Shown: positions 11,045 to 21,100, counted from the first letter of the stretch. The stretch is DNA of 64,000 bases from CAWCBH01 sp963793785 (GCA_963793785.1 CAWCBH010000003.1:496001-560000), one strand, 5' to 3'. Notes: generated by a model from the sequence alone, not told the origin. A program made the numbers and translations.

Positions 11045-12382
11045 ATGGCACTCTCCCTACACCGGCTCCCGATCAAGCTGCTGGCGGCGGCGCTCGGCTT
11101 TGCCGCCGTCGTGCTCGCCCTCCGCGGCCTGGATGATTCGGGCGGCGGACTGAGCTCCGGCCCGAGCGACGTTGGCTCCGGCGCCGCGGTATTGCCCGGC
11201 GCCAGCACCGACGACCGCATCGCTGCTGTTCGGGCCCGCCTCGCGGCGGCTCCCGGCGACGCGGCAAGCCTGGCAACACTCGGCGCGCTGTACCTGCAGA
11301 AGTCGCGCGACGACGCCGATCCGAGCTACTACCCGCGCTCGGAGAGCAAGCTCCGGCAGGCGCTCCGAGTCGATCCGCGAAACTTCGAAGCCACCACCGA
11401 GCTCGGTGCGCTGGCGCTCGCCCGCCACGACTTCGCGGGTGGGCTCGCGTTCGGCCAGCGGGCCCGGGAGATCAACCCGACGATCGCTCGCAACTACGGG
11501 GTGATCGCCGACGCCCAGATCGAGCTCGGCCGCTACGAGGCCGCCGAGGCAACTCTGCAGCGCTGGGTCAATCTGGAGCCGGACCTTTCTTCTTACGCCA
11601 GGGTCTCCTACTTCCGCGAGCTGCACGGAGACCTGGCCGGCGCCCTGGCGGCGATGAGGCCGGCCGTCACGGCGGCGAGCGGGGAGGCCGGCGAGCTCAG
11701 CTTCGCGAAGAACCTGGTCGGGCACCTGCTGTTCACCGACGGCGACTATTCCGGCGCCCGGAATGCCTACCGTCAGGCCCTCGCCGCCAGCCCGGATGAT
11801 GCGACCGCGCTTGCCGGGCTCGGTGCGGTGGCGGCCGCAGATGGAACGTACGACGCCGCCCTTCGTTACTACCGGCAGGCCCAGTCGGCCACGGCGACCG
11901 CGGGCCCGCCCCTGGCGATCGGCGAGATCCAGGAGCTACTCGGCCGCCAAACGGCGGCGGAGCGGTCCTATGCCGAGGCGCGGCGACAGACCGCCGCCGA
12001 GCTCCCGTTCGGCGTCGACGTCGATTCGGACCTGGCTCTGCTGGATGCCGAGCACGGTGATCCGTCAACCGCACTGCGGCTCGCCCGGCGCGCCTGGGAG
12101 GGTCGTCAAAGCGTGGTCACAGCCGATGCTCTCGCCTGGTCGCTGCACGCGGCGGGCCGAGACGACCGGGCGCTCGAGATCTCTCGTCAGGCGCTGAAGC
12201 TGGGATCGCGCGACCCGCTGTTCCTCTATCGCGCCGGGATCATCGCCTCCCAGGCGGGCGAGCCGGATCGGGCGCGGGCGATCCTCACCCGGCTGCTGGG
12301 GCAGAGTCCCCGCTTCAACCCGCTGCTGGCGCCGCAAGCCCGGCAGGTCCTGGCCAGGCCTCGGCTGAGCCGGCGGAGCTAG
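11045..12382 (+). CDS. Membrane-anchored or exported TPR-repeat protein
   Basis: A 445-residue protein with an N-terminal hydrophobic segment (LLAAALGFAAVVLALRGL) then a low-complexity Gly/Ser linker, then a run of tetratricopeptide units from about residue 55 to the end. Landmarks are ALRVDPRNFEATTELGALALARHDF, AREINPTIARNYGVIADAQIELGRYEAAEATL and ASPDDATALAGLGAVAAADGTYDAALRYY (each cited as a landmark, not a full repeat). TPR arrays bind partner proteins. It follows the DUF4331 gene and may scaffold it. No catalytic domain is visible. Confidence 0.8.
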   Translation: MALSLHRLPIKLLAAALGFAAVVLALRGLDDSGGGLSSGPSDVGSGAAVLPGASTDDRIAAVRARLAAAPGDAASLATLGALYLQKSRDDADPSYYPRSESKLRQALRVDPRNFEATTELGALALARHDFAGGLAFGQRAREINPTIARNYGVIADAQIELGRYEAAEATLQRWVNLEPDLSSYARVSYFRELHGDLAGALAAMRPAVTAASGEAGELSFAKNLVGHLLFTDGDYSGARNAYRQALAASPDDATALAGLGAVAAADGTYDAALRYYRQAQSATATAGPPLAIGEIQELLGRQTAAERSYAEARRQTAAELPFGVDVDSDLALLDAEHGDPSTALRLARRAWEGRQSVVTADALAWSLHAAGRDDRALEISRQALKLGSRDPLFLYRAGIIASQAGEPDRARAILTRLLGQSPRFNPLLAPQARQVLARPRLSRRS

Positions 12383-12412
12383 GACGCCGGAAGGCCGCTA
12401 CGGTTCGGATCG

Positions 12413-13521
12413 ATGCGCGATCCGGGACGCAAGGCGATCGGGACCTGGTCAGGCGGCCGCTACCTGCGCTTCGGCGAGGCGATCGACGAGGACCGGCTCG
12501 TCGAGCTGCTGCGCCCGGACGGGATCGACACCTTCCTCACCGCCGACGCCTACGGCCAGGGGGAGGCGGACCGGGTGCTGGGCCGGGCACTGGAAAGCGC
12601 GCCTCGGGAGGACTACTGCCTCGTCGGCGCCGTCGGGCACGACTTCTACAGCGGCGAGCGCGACGGCCCGCGCGGCTTTCCCCGCTTCACCGACTCCGGA
12701 CTGCGCGGTCCTGACGAATACGGCGGCTACCTGCGGATGGCGACCGAGCGCAGCCTGGAGCGGATCGGCGCCGACGCCTTCGACCTGCTGCTGCTGCACA
12801 ACCCCGACCGGCGCGGCTATGAGGAGCGAGGCGGTGTGGGAGGGGATGGAGGCGCTTGCGGGAAGCGGGGCTTTGCCGGTTGATCGGTGTCGCCCCGGGG
12901 CCGGCAAACGGCTTCACGCTCGACCTGATCTCCTGCTTCGAGCGCTTCGGCGAGCGAATCGACTGGGCGATGATCATCCTCAACCCGTTCGAGCCCTGGC
13001 CCGGCGAGCTCTGCCTCGAGGCTGCCGAGCGCCACGGGGTCGGGGTGATCACCCGCGTCGTCGACTACGGCGGCCTGTTCTGGGACGACGTCCTGCCGGG
13101 GGCGGAGCTAGCCGACGGCGACCACCGTGCCTTCCGGCCGCCGGGCTGGATCGAGGCGGGCCGCGAGAAGCTGGACCTGCTGCGGCCGATCGCCGAGCGG
13201 TCCGGGCTGACCCCGATGCAGCTCGCCTGCCAGTGGAACCTCGCCCACCCGGCCGTCGAATGCGTTGTGCCGACGCTGATCCAGGAGACCGGCCCGGCGG
13301 CGCGGCCGATCGAGGACAAGCGGGCCGAGCTGGCGGCGCTGCCGACCGTGCCTCGCCTCGAGGAGGCCGATGTCGAGGAGATCCGCGCGATCGGCGACAA
13401 CACGGGCTGCATGGCGCTGAAGGGCGCCAACCCGGATCACGAGGGGGAGGAACGGCCGGATCGCTGGGCGCTGACCCCGGAGTTGGCCGACGTCGCCGAG
13501 CGCTGGGGGCTCGTCGCCTAG
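12413..13521 (+). CDS. Aldo/keto reductase family protein (two apparent +1 frameshifts)
   Basis: About 368 residues after correction. The TIM-barrel AKR pattern is visible as DTFLTADAYGQGEADRVLG (the Asp-Tyr substitute region), LERIGADAFDLLLLHNPD, then ILNPFEPWPGELCLEAAERHGVGVITR and, near the C-terminus, the VPTLIQE segment that replaces the usual cofactor loop. Two extra bases, near 12825 and 12857, shift the frame twice within 40 nt; correcting them gives SEAVWEGMEALREAGLCRLIGVA, the normal AKR helix and strand. The substrate is unknown. The stop overlaps, on the opposite strand, the end of the secreted hydrolase. Confidence 0.75.
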
Positions 13522-15493
13522 CGCGCCTCGCCGCACCGTCTCGCAGCCGCTGACCCGATCCTCGGGTCCGACGACGGCGCGATCGCGGCGGCCGCGGCCG
13601 CAATCGATCACGTCGACGCTGCCGCCGCGCGCGCGGATCAGGTCGTTGGCGAGCCCGCCGCCGAGGACGTCGTTGCCGCCGCCGCCGACGATCACGTCGT
13701 TGCCGCCGTTGCCAAGGATCACGTCGCGTCCCGGCCGTCGCCGCGCAGCCGGTCGCTGCCGCGCTGGCCGTAGACCGCATCGTTACCCTCGACTCGGCGA
13801 AGGCGAGGTCGGCGCCACGGCCGGCGTAGACGCAGTCATCGCCGTCCAGCGCCCGCAGCGCGGTCGCGGCCGCCGAGCCCGTGCAGGCGGTCGGGGCCGT
13901 CGGTGCCGCGAAGCCTGTTCGCCCTGCGATCGCCGCGCCGCGCGGGCGCGCCCGCGCAGGGCGACGGGCTTCGGGCCCGGGCGCGGTGCCCGGGTCAGGC
14001 CCCGGGACCGGACTTGCGGCGGCTCGCCGGGCGTCCTCGAGATGGTCGTACGGGACCGGGCCGCCGTCGGGAGCCAGGCCGGTGCCGGCGCAGGCGGCGC
14101 GCAGGTCGGCGATCGCCGCCCGGCCGCCGGCGGCGAGGCCGATGTCGAGCGGCGAGTCGTAGTAGAAGCTGAACATGTTGCCGTCGCCGTCGGGGTCGAC
14201 CGCGGCCTCGGGCGCGTCCTCGCACCAGCGGTCGGTGAGCAGGCGACGCTCGGCGTCGGCGAGCGCGGCTCCGTCGCCCCCCTTCACGTAGCGGTCGAAC
14301 CAGCCGATCGTGTACCAGGCGGCCATGTCGATTCCGCGCAGGGTCGCGGCGCCGAGCGGGATCGGCACCGTGGCGCCGGGGATGAAGGAGAACTCGTAGT
14401 GAGTGCCGCCGCGGATCACGACCTCGGCCGAGTCGACCCCGGCCAGCCGGTAGGCCGCGAAGGCGACGCTCTTGGCGGATCGCAGCGGATCGGCGGTGTA
14501 GGGGTTCTGGGTGAGGCCGTAGTCGGCCGCCATCCCCAGCGCCGGCTTGGTGATCGGCGGCGGTGTCCGGGAGGCCGGGGACGACGGGCAGAGGGGAGCG
14601 GTAGTGGGGGTACGCAGGTTGTCCCAGCCGACGATCGCGTCGACCCGGGGGTCCTTCTGGCCGATGAACGAGACCCCGCCGGCGCCGAGCGAGTGGCCGG
14701 CGATCCCGATTCGCTGCGGATCGACCAGCGCCGCGAACGGGTTCTGGCGGGCGTTCAGCCCGGAGGCCACGCGCCGGTTCTGCTTGGGGGCGTGGCTGGT
14801 GCCGACGCCGCCGTTGGCGTTGCCGCAGGAGAGGCGCGGGCGGTAGGGGTCGGCCGGCGTCGAAAGCAGGAAGTCGAGCGCGTCCTCGGTGCCGTCGTAG
14901 AAGGGCTGGCCGCCCTGGGAGGGGACGCCCTCCTGCTCGTCGACGCCCTCGCCGAAGGTGTCGGAGCGGCCCTGACCCTGGACGTCGTAGGTGAGGACCA
15001 CGTAACCGTGCTTGGCCAGCGCCGCGGCGAGGCCCCAGTAGAGGGTCTCGGGTGCCTGCACGGAGCCGGTCGTGATCACGATCCCCGGCCGCCTCGCCGG
15101 ACCCTCGCGGGTAGCCCAGACGTTGCCCGAGATCGTCGCCCCGCTGCGGGCCGTGAACAGGACCGGCGCGACGGCGCCGTACTTCTCGCCCCAGTCATAG
15201 AAGCGGACGTCGCCGGCGCACTCGTTCTTGCGGTTGGCGCAGATGTTGGCGACCGGATTGCGCTCCGGGTCGGCGGCGAGCAGCTGCGCGTACTCGACGA
15301 AGTCGCGCACGTTCTGCTGTGTCAGCAGGAGCTGGAACTCGGGCGTGAAGGTGATGTGCTGGTTGCGCTCGTTGATCTTCGAGAAGTTGCGCGACTCCTG
15401 GGCGGGGTCGAAGCCAAGCGCGATCGCGGGCAGCGCCAAGGCGACGCAGACGGCGCCGATCGCTCCGACCGTGATTCTCCTCGCCTTGCTCAT
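13519..15493 (-). CDS. Secreted alpha/beta hydrolase with an RTX-like repeat tail (several indels in the tail)
   Basis: Begins with a signal peptide (ITVGAIGAVCVALALPAIALG) then a long alpha/beta hydrolase domain: PGIVITTGSVQAPETLYWG, YDVQGQGRSDTFGEG, the nucleophile elbow GIAGHSLGAGG and a late GGTHYEFSF. This resembles platelet-activating-factor acetylhydrolase or dienelactone-type secreted hydrolases. After about residue 490 the tail is rich in Asp/Gly nonapeptides: LDGDDCVYAGRGAD, then, in other frames, GNGGNDVIVGGGGNDVLGGG, which is the Ca-binding RTX-like pattern. At least three indels between 13720 and 13890 break the tail; I place the end at the TAG near 13518-13520, which needs one more shift. 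Substrate unknown. Confidence 0.72.
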
Positions 15494-15599
15494 CAGCGCT
15501 TCTGGCTGCCCAGCCAGCCCGATGCCGGACCCTAGCGAACGGAGGGGCAGCGGGCGCCGGGCGGCGAATAGCGTCGGCGACGCTCCTTAGCCTGCGTGT

Positions 15600-16976
15600 A
15601 TGCCGCGTAAAGAGGCCCGCTACATCTGCCAGGAGTGCGGTCAGATCTCGCTCACCTGGTCGGGTCGCTGCCCGGGCTGCCGGGAGTGGAACACGCTCGT
15701 CGAGGCGCGGCAGACCGGAGGTTCCGGCAAGCGCGCCTCGCCGCGGGCGGCCGCCCGGGCACCGCTGCCGCTGCGCGACGTCAGCTCCCCCGAGGTGGCG
15801 CGCCTGGAGAGCGGGATCTCCGAGCTCGACCGGGTGCTCGGCGGCGGCCTGGTGCCGGGGTCGGTGGTCCTCCTCGGCGGCTCGCCGGGGATCGGCAAGA
15901 GCACCCTGACCGGGATGGCGCTCGCGAATCTCGAGTCCGCCGGTCACAGCACCTTGTACGTGTCGGGCGAGGAGTCCGTCGCCCAGGTGCGCCTGCGGGC
16001 GGAGCGGCTGGGGGAGGCCGCCCTGGCGGTGCCGGCGCTCGCCGAGACCGCCCTCGAGCAGATCCTGGCGACGCTGGAGGAAACGCGCCCGCAGGCCTGC
16101 GTGATCGACTCGATCCAGACCCTGCACTGCGGCGAGATGAGCGGAGCACCGGGATCGGTGGGCCAGGTGCGCGAGGCGGCCTCCGCCCTGGCCGAGGTCG
16201 CCAAGCGCCGCGACATCGCGCTGATCCTGGTCGGCCACGTGACCAAGGACGGCAGCCTCGCCGGCCCGCGGGCGCTGGAGCACCTCGTCGACTGCGTGCT
16301 GCGCTTCGAGGGCGAGCGCGAGCGCACCTACCGCACCGTGCGGGCGACAAAGAACCGCTTCGGGGCGACCAGCGAGGTCGGCGTCTTCGAGATGCGCTCC
16401 GGCGGCCTGACCGAGGTCGCCGACGCCTCGGCCCGCTTCGTCGAGGAGGCCACCCGGGCGCCGGGATCGGTCGTGCTGCCGGCGATGGAAGGCAGCCGGG
16501 CGGTGCTGGTCGAGGTGCAGGCGCTCGTCGCCCCGAGCGAGCTCGACGCTCCGCGGCGGGTCGCGAACGGGATCGACCGCAACCGCCTCAGCCTGATCCT
16601 CGCAGTGCTGGCCCGCCACGCGAAGCTCGGCCTCTCCGGCGCCGACGTCTTCGTCAGCGTCGCCGGCGGCGTGCGGGTGGACGAGCCCGGCGCCGACCTG
16701 GCGGTGGCGATGGCAGTCGCCTCTGCGCACCACCAGCGGGCGCTCGGCACCGCCGGCGGAGCCCCGCTCGCCTGCTTCGGCGAGCTGGGCCTGACCGGTG
16801 AGCTGCGCTACGTCGCCCACCCGGACCGCCGCGTCGCCGAGGCGAAGAAGTTCGGCCTGGCGCCGGTGATCGGGCCGGCGGGGGGAGAGCAGACCGCCGG
16901 GCTTTCCCCGCAGGCGAGCCTGCGCACTGCCCTCGCGGCGGCGCTGAAACCGCCCGCGGCGCTGGCCGCTGCTTGA
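15600..16976 (+). CDS. radA: DNA repair protein RadA (Sms)
   Basis: Helicase-like RecA relative that extends branches in recombination. The 458-residue protein is complete: N-terminal zinc finger (CQECG ... CPGC, residues 9-29), RecA core with Walker A GGSPGIGKST near 95-104, the RadA-specific KNRFG motif (TKNRFGATSEVG), and a C-terminal Lon-protease-like domain (VSVAGGVRVDEPGADLAVAM). ATG 15600 matches the family start. It precedes disA, as in Bacillus, where DisA and RadA work together on branched DNA. Confidence 0.96.
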   Translation: MPRKEARYICQECGQISLTWSGRCPGCREWNTLVEARQTGGSGKRASPRAAARAPLPLRDVSSPEVARLESGISELDRVLGGGLVPGSVVLLGGSPGIGKSTLTGMALANLESAGHSTLYVSGEESVAQVRLRAERLGEAALAVPALAETALEQILATLEETRPQACVIDSIQTLHCGEMSGAPGSVGQVREAASALAEVAKRRDIALILVGHVTKDGSLAGPRALEHLVDCVLRFEGERERTYRTVRATKNRFGATSEVGVFEMRSGGLTEVADASARFVEEATRAPGSVVLPAMEGSRAVLVEVQALVAPSELDAPRRVANGIDRNRLSLILAVLARHAKLGLSGADVFVSVAGGVRVDEPGADLAVAMAVASAHHQRALGTAGGAPLACFGELGLTGELRYVAHPDRRVAEAKKFGLAPVIGPAGGEQTAGLSPQASLRTALAAALKPPAALAAA

Positions 16977-17051
16977 CAAACCGCATCCCGACCTTTCCAG
17001 ACGGAATTCAGCAGACCGCATTGCAAAGCGGTGTTTGCGATCATCGACGCG

Positions 17052-18164
17052 ATGGCGCCGGCACCCGGGGATGAGCTTCACGAGCTTTCGGAGCGACAGG
17101 ATCCCCGGCTTTTGCGGGCCCTGGACATGGTCGCCCCCGGCGGCGCCCTGCGCGAGGGGATCGACAACATCGTCCATTCGCGTTCCGGCGGGCTGATCGT
17201 CGTCGGCGACACCGAGGACATCTCGTTCCTGCTCTCGGGCGGGATCGGGCTCGACATCGACTACAGCCCGGCGCTGCTGTACCAGGTGGCGAAGATGGAC
17301 GGGGCGATCATGCTCAACTCCGAGGCCACCAAGATCGCCTGGGCCAACGTGCAGCTGATGCCGGACCCGACGATCCATTCCTCGGAGACCGGTACTCGCC
17401 ACCGCACCGCCGAGCGCGTCTCCAAGCAGACCAGCGCGTTGGTGATCGCGATCTCGAGCCGCCGCGACGTGGTCTCGCTCTACATCGAGGGAACCAAGTA
17501 CATCCTCCAGGACATCCCCGCCGTGCTCGCGAAGGCCAACCAGGGCCTGGCGACGTTGGACAAGTACAGGGCTCGCCTCGACCAGGTCTCCTCGCGCCTG
17601 ACGGCGCTCGAGTTCGAGGGCGGCGGGGTCCTCTACGACATCCTCGCGGTGCTGCAGCGAGCCGAGCTGGTGACCCGGATGGCGGTCGAGGTGGAGCGCT
17701 ACATAGTCGAGCTCGGAACCGAGGGGCGCCTGATCGAGATGCAGCTGGAGGAGACGATGGTCGGCGTGGCCGCCGACAAGTCGGCGCTGGTGCGGGACTA
17801 CTCGATCGAGGACTCCGAGGAGAACCTCGCCACCGTCCAGCAGACGCTGGCGCATCTGCCCCACCAGGACGTGCTCGACTTCGGGCGCCTGGCGGAGATG
17901 CTCGGCTACGACCGCAAGATGAACACGCTCGACTTCCCGGTTGCGCCGCGCGGCTACCGCATCCTCGGCCGGATCCCCCGCCTGCCAAAGCTTGTCGTTC
18001 AGAAGATCATCCACGAGTTCGGCGGCCTGGAGGAAGTGCTTGCAGCTTCCGACGCCGACCTCGAGGCCGTCGACGGAGTCGGCCCGACCAGGGCCAAGGA
18101 CATCCGCGAAGGCCTGCGGAGGCTTCAGGAGGTCGACCTGGTCGACCGGTACCTGCAGAGTTGA
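17052..18164 (+). CDS. disA: DNA integrity scanning diadenylate cyclase DisA
   Basis: Makes cyclic di-AMP while scanning DNA for branches. The protein is about 370 residues: an N-terminal DAC domain with KMDGAIMLNSEATKIAWANV and the TGTRHRTAER motif (the DGA and RHR catalytic motifs), a long helical spine, and a C-terminal helix-hairpin-helix domain (LEAVDGVGPTRAKDIREGL). I chose ATG 17052; GTG 17031 in frame is an alternative and neither has a good ribosome binding site. Lies between radA and carD with short gaps, so co-transcription with both is likely. c-di-AMP targets are not seen in the window. Confidence 0.95.
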   Translation: MAPAPGDELHELSERQDPRLLRALDMVAPGGALREGIDNIVHSRSGGLIVVGDTEDISFLLSGGIGLDIDYSPALLYQVAKMDGAIMLNSEATKIAWANVQLMPDPTIHSSETGTRHRTAERVSKQTSALVIAISSRRDVVSLYIEGTKYILQDIPAVLAKANQGLATLDKYRARLDQVSSRLTALEFEGGGVLYDILAVLQRAELVTRMAVEVERYIVELGTEGRLIEMQLEETMVGVAADKSALVRDYSIEDSEENLATVQQTLAHLPHQDVLDFGRLAEMLGYDRKMNTLDFPVAPRGYRILGRIPRLPKLVVQKIIHEFGGLEEVLAASDADLEAVDGVGPTRAKDIREGLRRLQEVDLVDRYLQS

Positions 18165-18220
18165 CGGCTGTGAGGGCCGTCCGAGACAAGGAGGAAGACA
18201 TTCCCGAGCTAGAGGAAGCG

Positions 18221-18757
18221 ATGGAGGCCGGCCTCGAGGAGGACGTGCCGCCCGTCTGTAATTTCGAGGAGGGCGACAACGTCGTCTACCCCCACCACGG
18301 GGCCGGCGTCGTGTTGAAGAAGGAGACCAAGGATCTCCTGGGGGAGAAGCGGGACTATCTGACGATCCAGATCCTGCACAACGATCTGACCGTGATGGTT
18401 CCCTGTGAGAACGCCGGCATTGCCGGGCTGCGACGGGTGATCGACGAGGAGCAGATCAAGAAGGTGATCGACGTCCTCACCGACGACGTGTCCGACATGC
18501 CCAAGAACTGGAACCGGCGCTTCAAGTACAACCGCGAGAAGATCAAGACCGGTGACGTCTTCGAGCTCGCCGAGGTCGTCCGCAACCTGGCGATCCGCGA
18601 GATGGAGAAGGGCCTCTCGACCGGCGAGAAGCAGATGTACACGCGGGCCAAGAAGATCCTCGCCTCGGAGTTCATGTACGCGATCGACAAGGACGAGGAA
18701 GAGGCCGAGGAGTACCTCGACGAGCTGCTGGAGGAGCGCTTCGCCGCCAAGGCGTAG
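18221..18757 (+). CDS. carD: CarD-family RNA polymerase-binding regulator
   Basis: CarD binds the polymerase beta subunit and stabilises open complexes. From ATG 18221 (preceded by AGAGGA at 4 nt) it is 178 residues: an N-terminal RNAP-interaction Tudor-like domain (FEEGDNVVYPHHGAGVVLKK, YLTIQILHNDLTVMVPCENA) and a C-terminal helical DNA-binding region (KNWNRRFKYNREKIKTGDVF, EVVRNLAIREMEKGLSTGE), the RxxNRRFK-type part that meets the -10 edge. In-frame upstream starts at 18161 and 18170 exist but would overlap the disA stop. The acidic C-terminus is family-typical. Confidence 0.93.
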   Translation: MEAGLEEDVPPVCNFEEGDNVVYPHHGAGVVLKKETKDLLGEKRDYLTIQILHNDLTVMVPCENAGIAGLRRVIDEEQIKKVIDVLTDDVSDMPKNWNRRFKYNREKIKTGDVFELAEVVRNLAIREMEKGLSTGEKQMYTRAKKILASEFMYAIDKDEEEAEEYLDELLEERFAAKA

Positions 18758-18925
18758 ATGACCAATCCCACGATCCCCGTGCACCTGGATGACGCGCGTG
18801 GCACCCTTCGCATCTCTTCGTCCTCGGGCTTGCCTTTGGCACCACCAAAGGCTGCGCCCTGCGTCCTCGATCTGCTCGGCCACGCGCGCCCCCAGGCACA
18901 CGCGGCCGTGGAATCGATCATCTAG
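18758..18925 (+). CDS. Possible 55-residue protein directly after carD
   Basis: An ATG immediately follows the carD TAG and opens a 55-codon frame to TAG 18923. The product is Pro/Ala-rich in its middle and shows no motif I recognise. No separate ribosome binding site is seen, so it would depend on coupling to carD. A hairpin inside it (18832-18852) could instead be the carD terminator. I cannot tell which is right; treat as weak. Confidence 0.25.
   Translation: MTNPTIPVHLDDARGTLRISSSSGLPLAPPKAAPCVLDLLGHARPQAHAAVESII
18832..18852 (+). terminator. 8-bp perfect hairpin between carD and ispD
   Basis: GCCTTTGG-CACCA-CCAAAGGC is a perfect stem with a 5-nt loop, 75 nt after the carD stop and 95 nt before ispD. 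It may terminate the radA-disA-carD transcript. No T-run follows. Confidence 0.4.
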
Positions 18926-18946
18926 GCGCACCGACCGCCCGGTCCC

Positions 18947-19618
18947 GTGAACGGGACCGGCCAGGCTACGGCCGTCATCGCGGCCGCCGGTTCCGGAGAG
19001 AGGCTCGGAGCCGGCGGCCCGAAGGCGCTGGTCCCGCTTGCCGGGCGGCCGATGCTGGATTGGTCGCTGGAGGCGATGCGGTCGGCGACCGGCGTCGTCG
19101 CGATCGTCGTCGCGGCGCCGCCGGGCGAGGAGGCGGCCTTTGAGTCCGAAGGCGTCCGCGTGGTGGGTGGAGGGGCGACCCGCTCGGAGTCGGTTGCGGC
19201 GGCGATGGAGTTGGTCGAGACCGAGCTGGTCGTCGTCCACGACGCCGCTCGGCCGCTGGTCACCGCCGGCCTGGTGGACGAGGTGCTGACGGCGCTGACC
19301 GAGGACACCGAGCTCGCGGCCGTGGTCGCGGCGACGCCGGTGTCCGACACGATCAAGCAGGTCGCCCGGGGCCGGGAGGTCGACCGGACGCTGGACCGCT
19401 CGGCGCTGTGGGCGGCGCAAACACCGCAGGCGTTCCGCAGCGAGGCGCTGCGCGAGGCCCACGCCTCGACCGCGCTGCTGGCACAGGCCACCGACGACGC
19501 GATGCTGGTGGAGCGAATCGGTCGCCGGGTGGTGCTGCACCCGGCTTCGGCCGAGAACCTCAAGATCACCGTTGCCGGCGACCTGGAACTGGCGGAGTTG
19601 GTGCTCGGCCGGCGCTGA
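18947..19618 (+). CDS. ispD: 2-C-methyl-D-erythritol 4-phosphate cytidylyltransferase
   Basis: Third step of the MEP isoprenoid pathway. The 223-residue protein has the nucleotide-binding start AVIAAAGSGERLG with PKALVPLAGRPML, then GGATRSESV near residue 75, VVVHDAARPLV near 98 and TPQAFRSEAL near 160, all family signatures. GTG 18947 is the start. ispF lies 2.3 kb downstream with a PHP phosphatase and a DUF389 block inserted between, whereas they are adjacent in many bacteria. Confidence 0.95.
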   Translation: MNGTGQATAVIAAAGSGERLGAGGPKALVPLAGRPMLDWSLEAMRSATGVVAIVVAAPPGEEAAFESEGVRVVGGGATRSESVAAAMELVETELVVVHDAARPLVTAGLVDEVLTALTEDTELAAVVAATPVSDTIKQVARGREVDRTLDRSALWAAQTPQAFRSEALREAHASTALLAQATDDAMLVERIGRRVVLHPASAENLKITVAGDLELAELVLGRR

Positions 19619-19684
19619 GCTGCGTTTGGCCGCCCGACGCTGAGGGTAGGTTCGCGGCAACGCAACCCGACACAAGGGAGGAAC

Positions 19685-19855
19685 ATGAGTCCCACCGAGA
19701 CGTTGGAGCCGACCCTGGAGACACCCGAGGCGCCGGTGACCCCGGAGCAGCCCGAAGGCGATCCGCCCCCCGCGCCGGACCAGCCCGACGAGGTCCCCGG
19801 CGAGGAGTCCGGCGGCGACGAGGGCGGGCAGCCCGACGCGCCGGCCGGCGTCTAG
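19685..19855 (+). CDS. Small acidic, proline-rich protein
   Basis: A 56-residue open frame from ATG 19685, preceded at a good distance by AAGGGAGG, ending at TAG 19853. Composition is extreme: Pro, Glu, Asp and Gly with almost no hydrophobic residues (TPEAPVTPEQPEGDPPPAPD is typical), which predicts disorder. The strong ribosome binding site supports real translation. No family is recognised. It is convergent with the small membrane protein on the other strand. Confidence 0.55.
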   Translation: MSPTETLEPTLETPEAPVTPEQPEGDPPPAPDQPDEVPGEESGGDEGGQPDAPAGV

Positions 19856-19859
19856 CCGG

Positions 19860-20009
19860 CTAGCGACGCAGCAAGACCCAGACCAGCGCTGCGGCGAAGG
19901 CCAGCTGGCCGACGCCCAGCGCGACGCCGAGGTTCGCCGCGCCGGCGGCGCCCGCGAGGGCGGCGCCGGCGGCGAACGCGGCGACCAGCATCAGCAGCTC
20001 CCGCGGCAT
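19860..20009 (-). CDS. Small two-helix membrane protein
   Basis: A 49-residue frame read from ATG 20007-20009 to TAG 19860. It begins MPRELLMLVAAFAAGAALAG and consists of two hydrophobic Ala/Gly/Leu segments ending VWVLLRR. Two transmembrane helices with a basic end is the simplest reading. It starts 24 nt after the DUF389 stop on the same strand and may be its partner. Function unknown. Confidence 0.45.
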   Translation of the reverse strand: MPRELLMLVAAFAAGAALAGAAGAANLGVALGVGQLAFAAALVWVLLRR

Positions 20010-20033
20010 CGGCGGCCAGTCTAGGACGAGCGT

Positions 20034-21042
20034 TCAGCTGCCCGCGGTGGGCCGGCGGTCCGCACGGCTGCGCCCCACCGGCAGGCCGGCGATCTGGCGC
20101 GCTTCGTCGTGCAGGTGGGCCCGGCGGCGCCGCTGATAGAGGCGGCGCTGAACGTAGAGGGTGCCGACCCCGGCGAGGAAGATCGCAAACAGGTTCAGCG
20201 GTGAGCTGGGCGATCGCCCCCCGCCACTCGGCCCAGTCGCCGTAGGCCGCCGCCAGCCCGATGTTGGCTGCGGCGGGGATCGTCGTCACCGAGATCAGCA
20301 CTCCGACCAGCGCCCCGGACTTGGTCGAGGTCAGCGAGAGGACCCCGGCCATGCCGGCGAAGTAGGCGACGATGAAGGAGAAGGCGTCGGGCTTGGAGAT
20401 GAACTGCGTGAACTGGCCCTCTTCGAGGATGAACCCGTCGGGGGCGAGGCCGGTTTCCTTCACCACCAGGCTGAACAGGAATGCGGCGCTGATCCCGACC
20501 GGGAAGCCAACCGCCAGCGCCGCCAGCGACTTCTTGCCGACGTCGATCCGGCGCTGCACCAGCGCCACGCAGAGCCCGGCGATCGGGCCGAACTCCGGTC
20601 CGACCACCATCGCCCCGATGATCAGCACGGTCGAGTCGAGGAAGATCCCGGAAGCCGCGATCAGGCAGGCCAAGACCATGAAGCCGATGAAGTTGGCGTT
20701 CAGCTCGATGTTCTCGGAGGTGCGCGCCTCGACCTCCTCCCAGACGACCGCATCGCCGGGAGCGCCCACCGCCGCCCGCTCGGCCTCCTTGGCGACCTCG
20801 GAGACGCTGGAGTCGATCTCCTCGATCGCGATCGAGCCCTCGCGGTGGACATCGAGCTCCTTCAGGTCGCTGACGATCACGCTGGCGTCCTCGCGGGCGA
20901 CGTCGCAGAGGATCACGTCCCCCTCGGGCTTCTGAGCGGCCCGCTCTAGAAAGATCAGGTTGAAGACCGAGTGCGTCGCCTTGAGCAGGTCGAGGACGTG
21001 CTCGGACTGGTGCGCGGGGACGACGATCCGCATGTGGATCAT
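20034..21042 (-). CDS. DUF389 membrane protein (one apparent frameshift)
   Basis: About 335 residues after correction. The N-terminal cytosolic domain (about 1-110) has RIVVPAHQSEHVLDLLKATH and DVAREDASVIVSDL. It is followed by five or six membrane segments, with GIFLDSTVLIIGAMVVGPEFGPIAGLC at about 130-157 and LLFSLVV-type helices (all cited as landmarks). This is the DUF389 layout, a TIGR00271-type uncharacterised membrane protein. The frame breaks near 20201 by one extra base; correction gives LTLNLFAIFLAGVGTLYVQRR and a basic C-terminal tail ending at TGA 20034. Transport is plausible, but no substrate is known. Confidence 0.78.
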
Positions 21043-21100
21043 GGCCCGCGCAAGCGTACCCCTCGCCAGATCCTTGGCTCGCGTCGCGTAGGCTCGCCCG

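Noticed and set aside
16973..16978. TTGACA before disA
   Set aside because: No acceptable -10 at 16-18 nt, and it lies at the end of radA, with which disA is likely co-transcribed.
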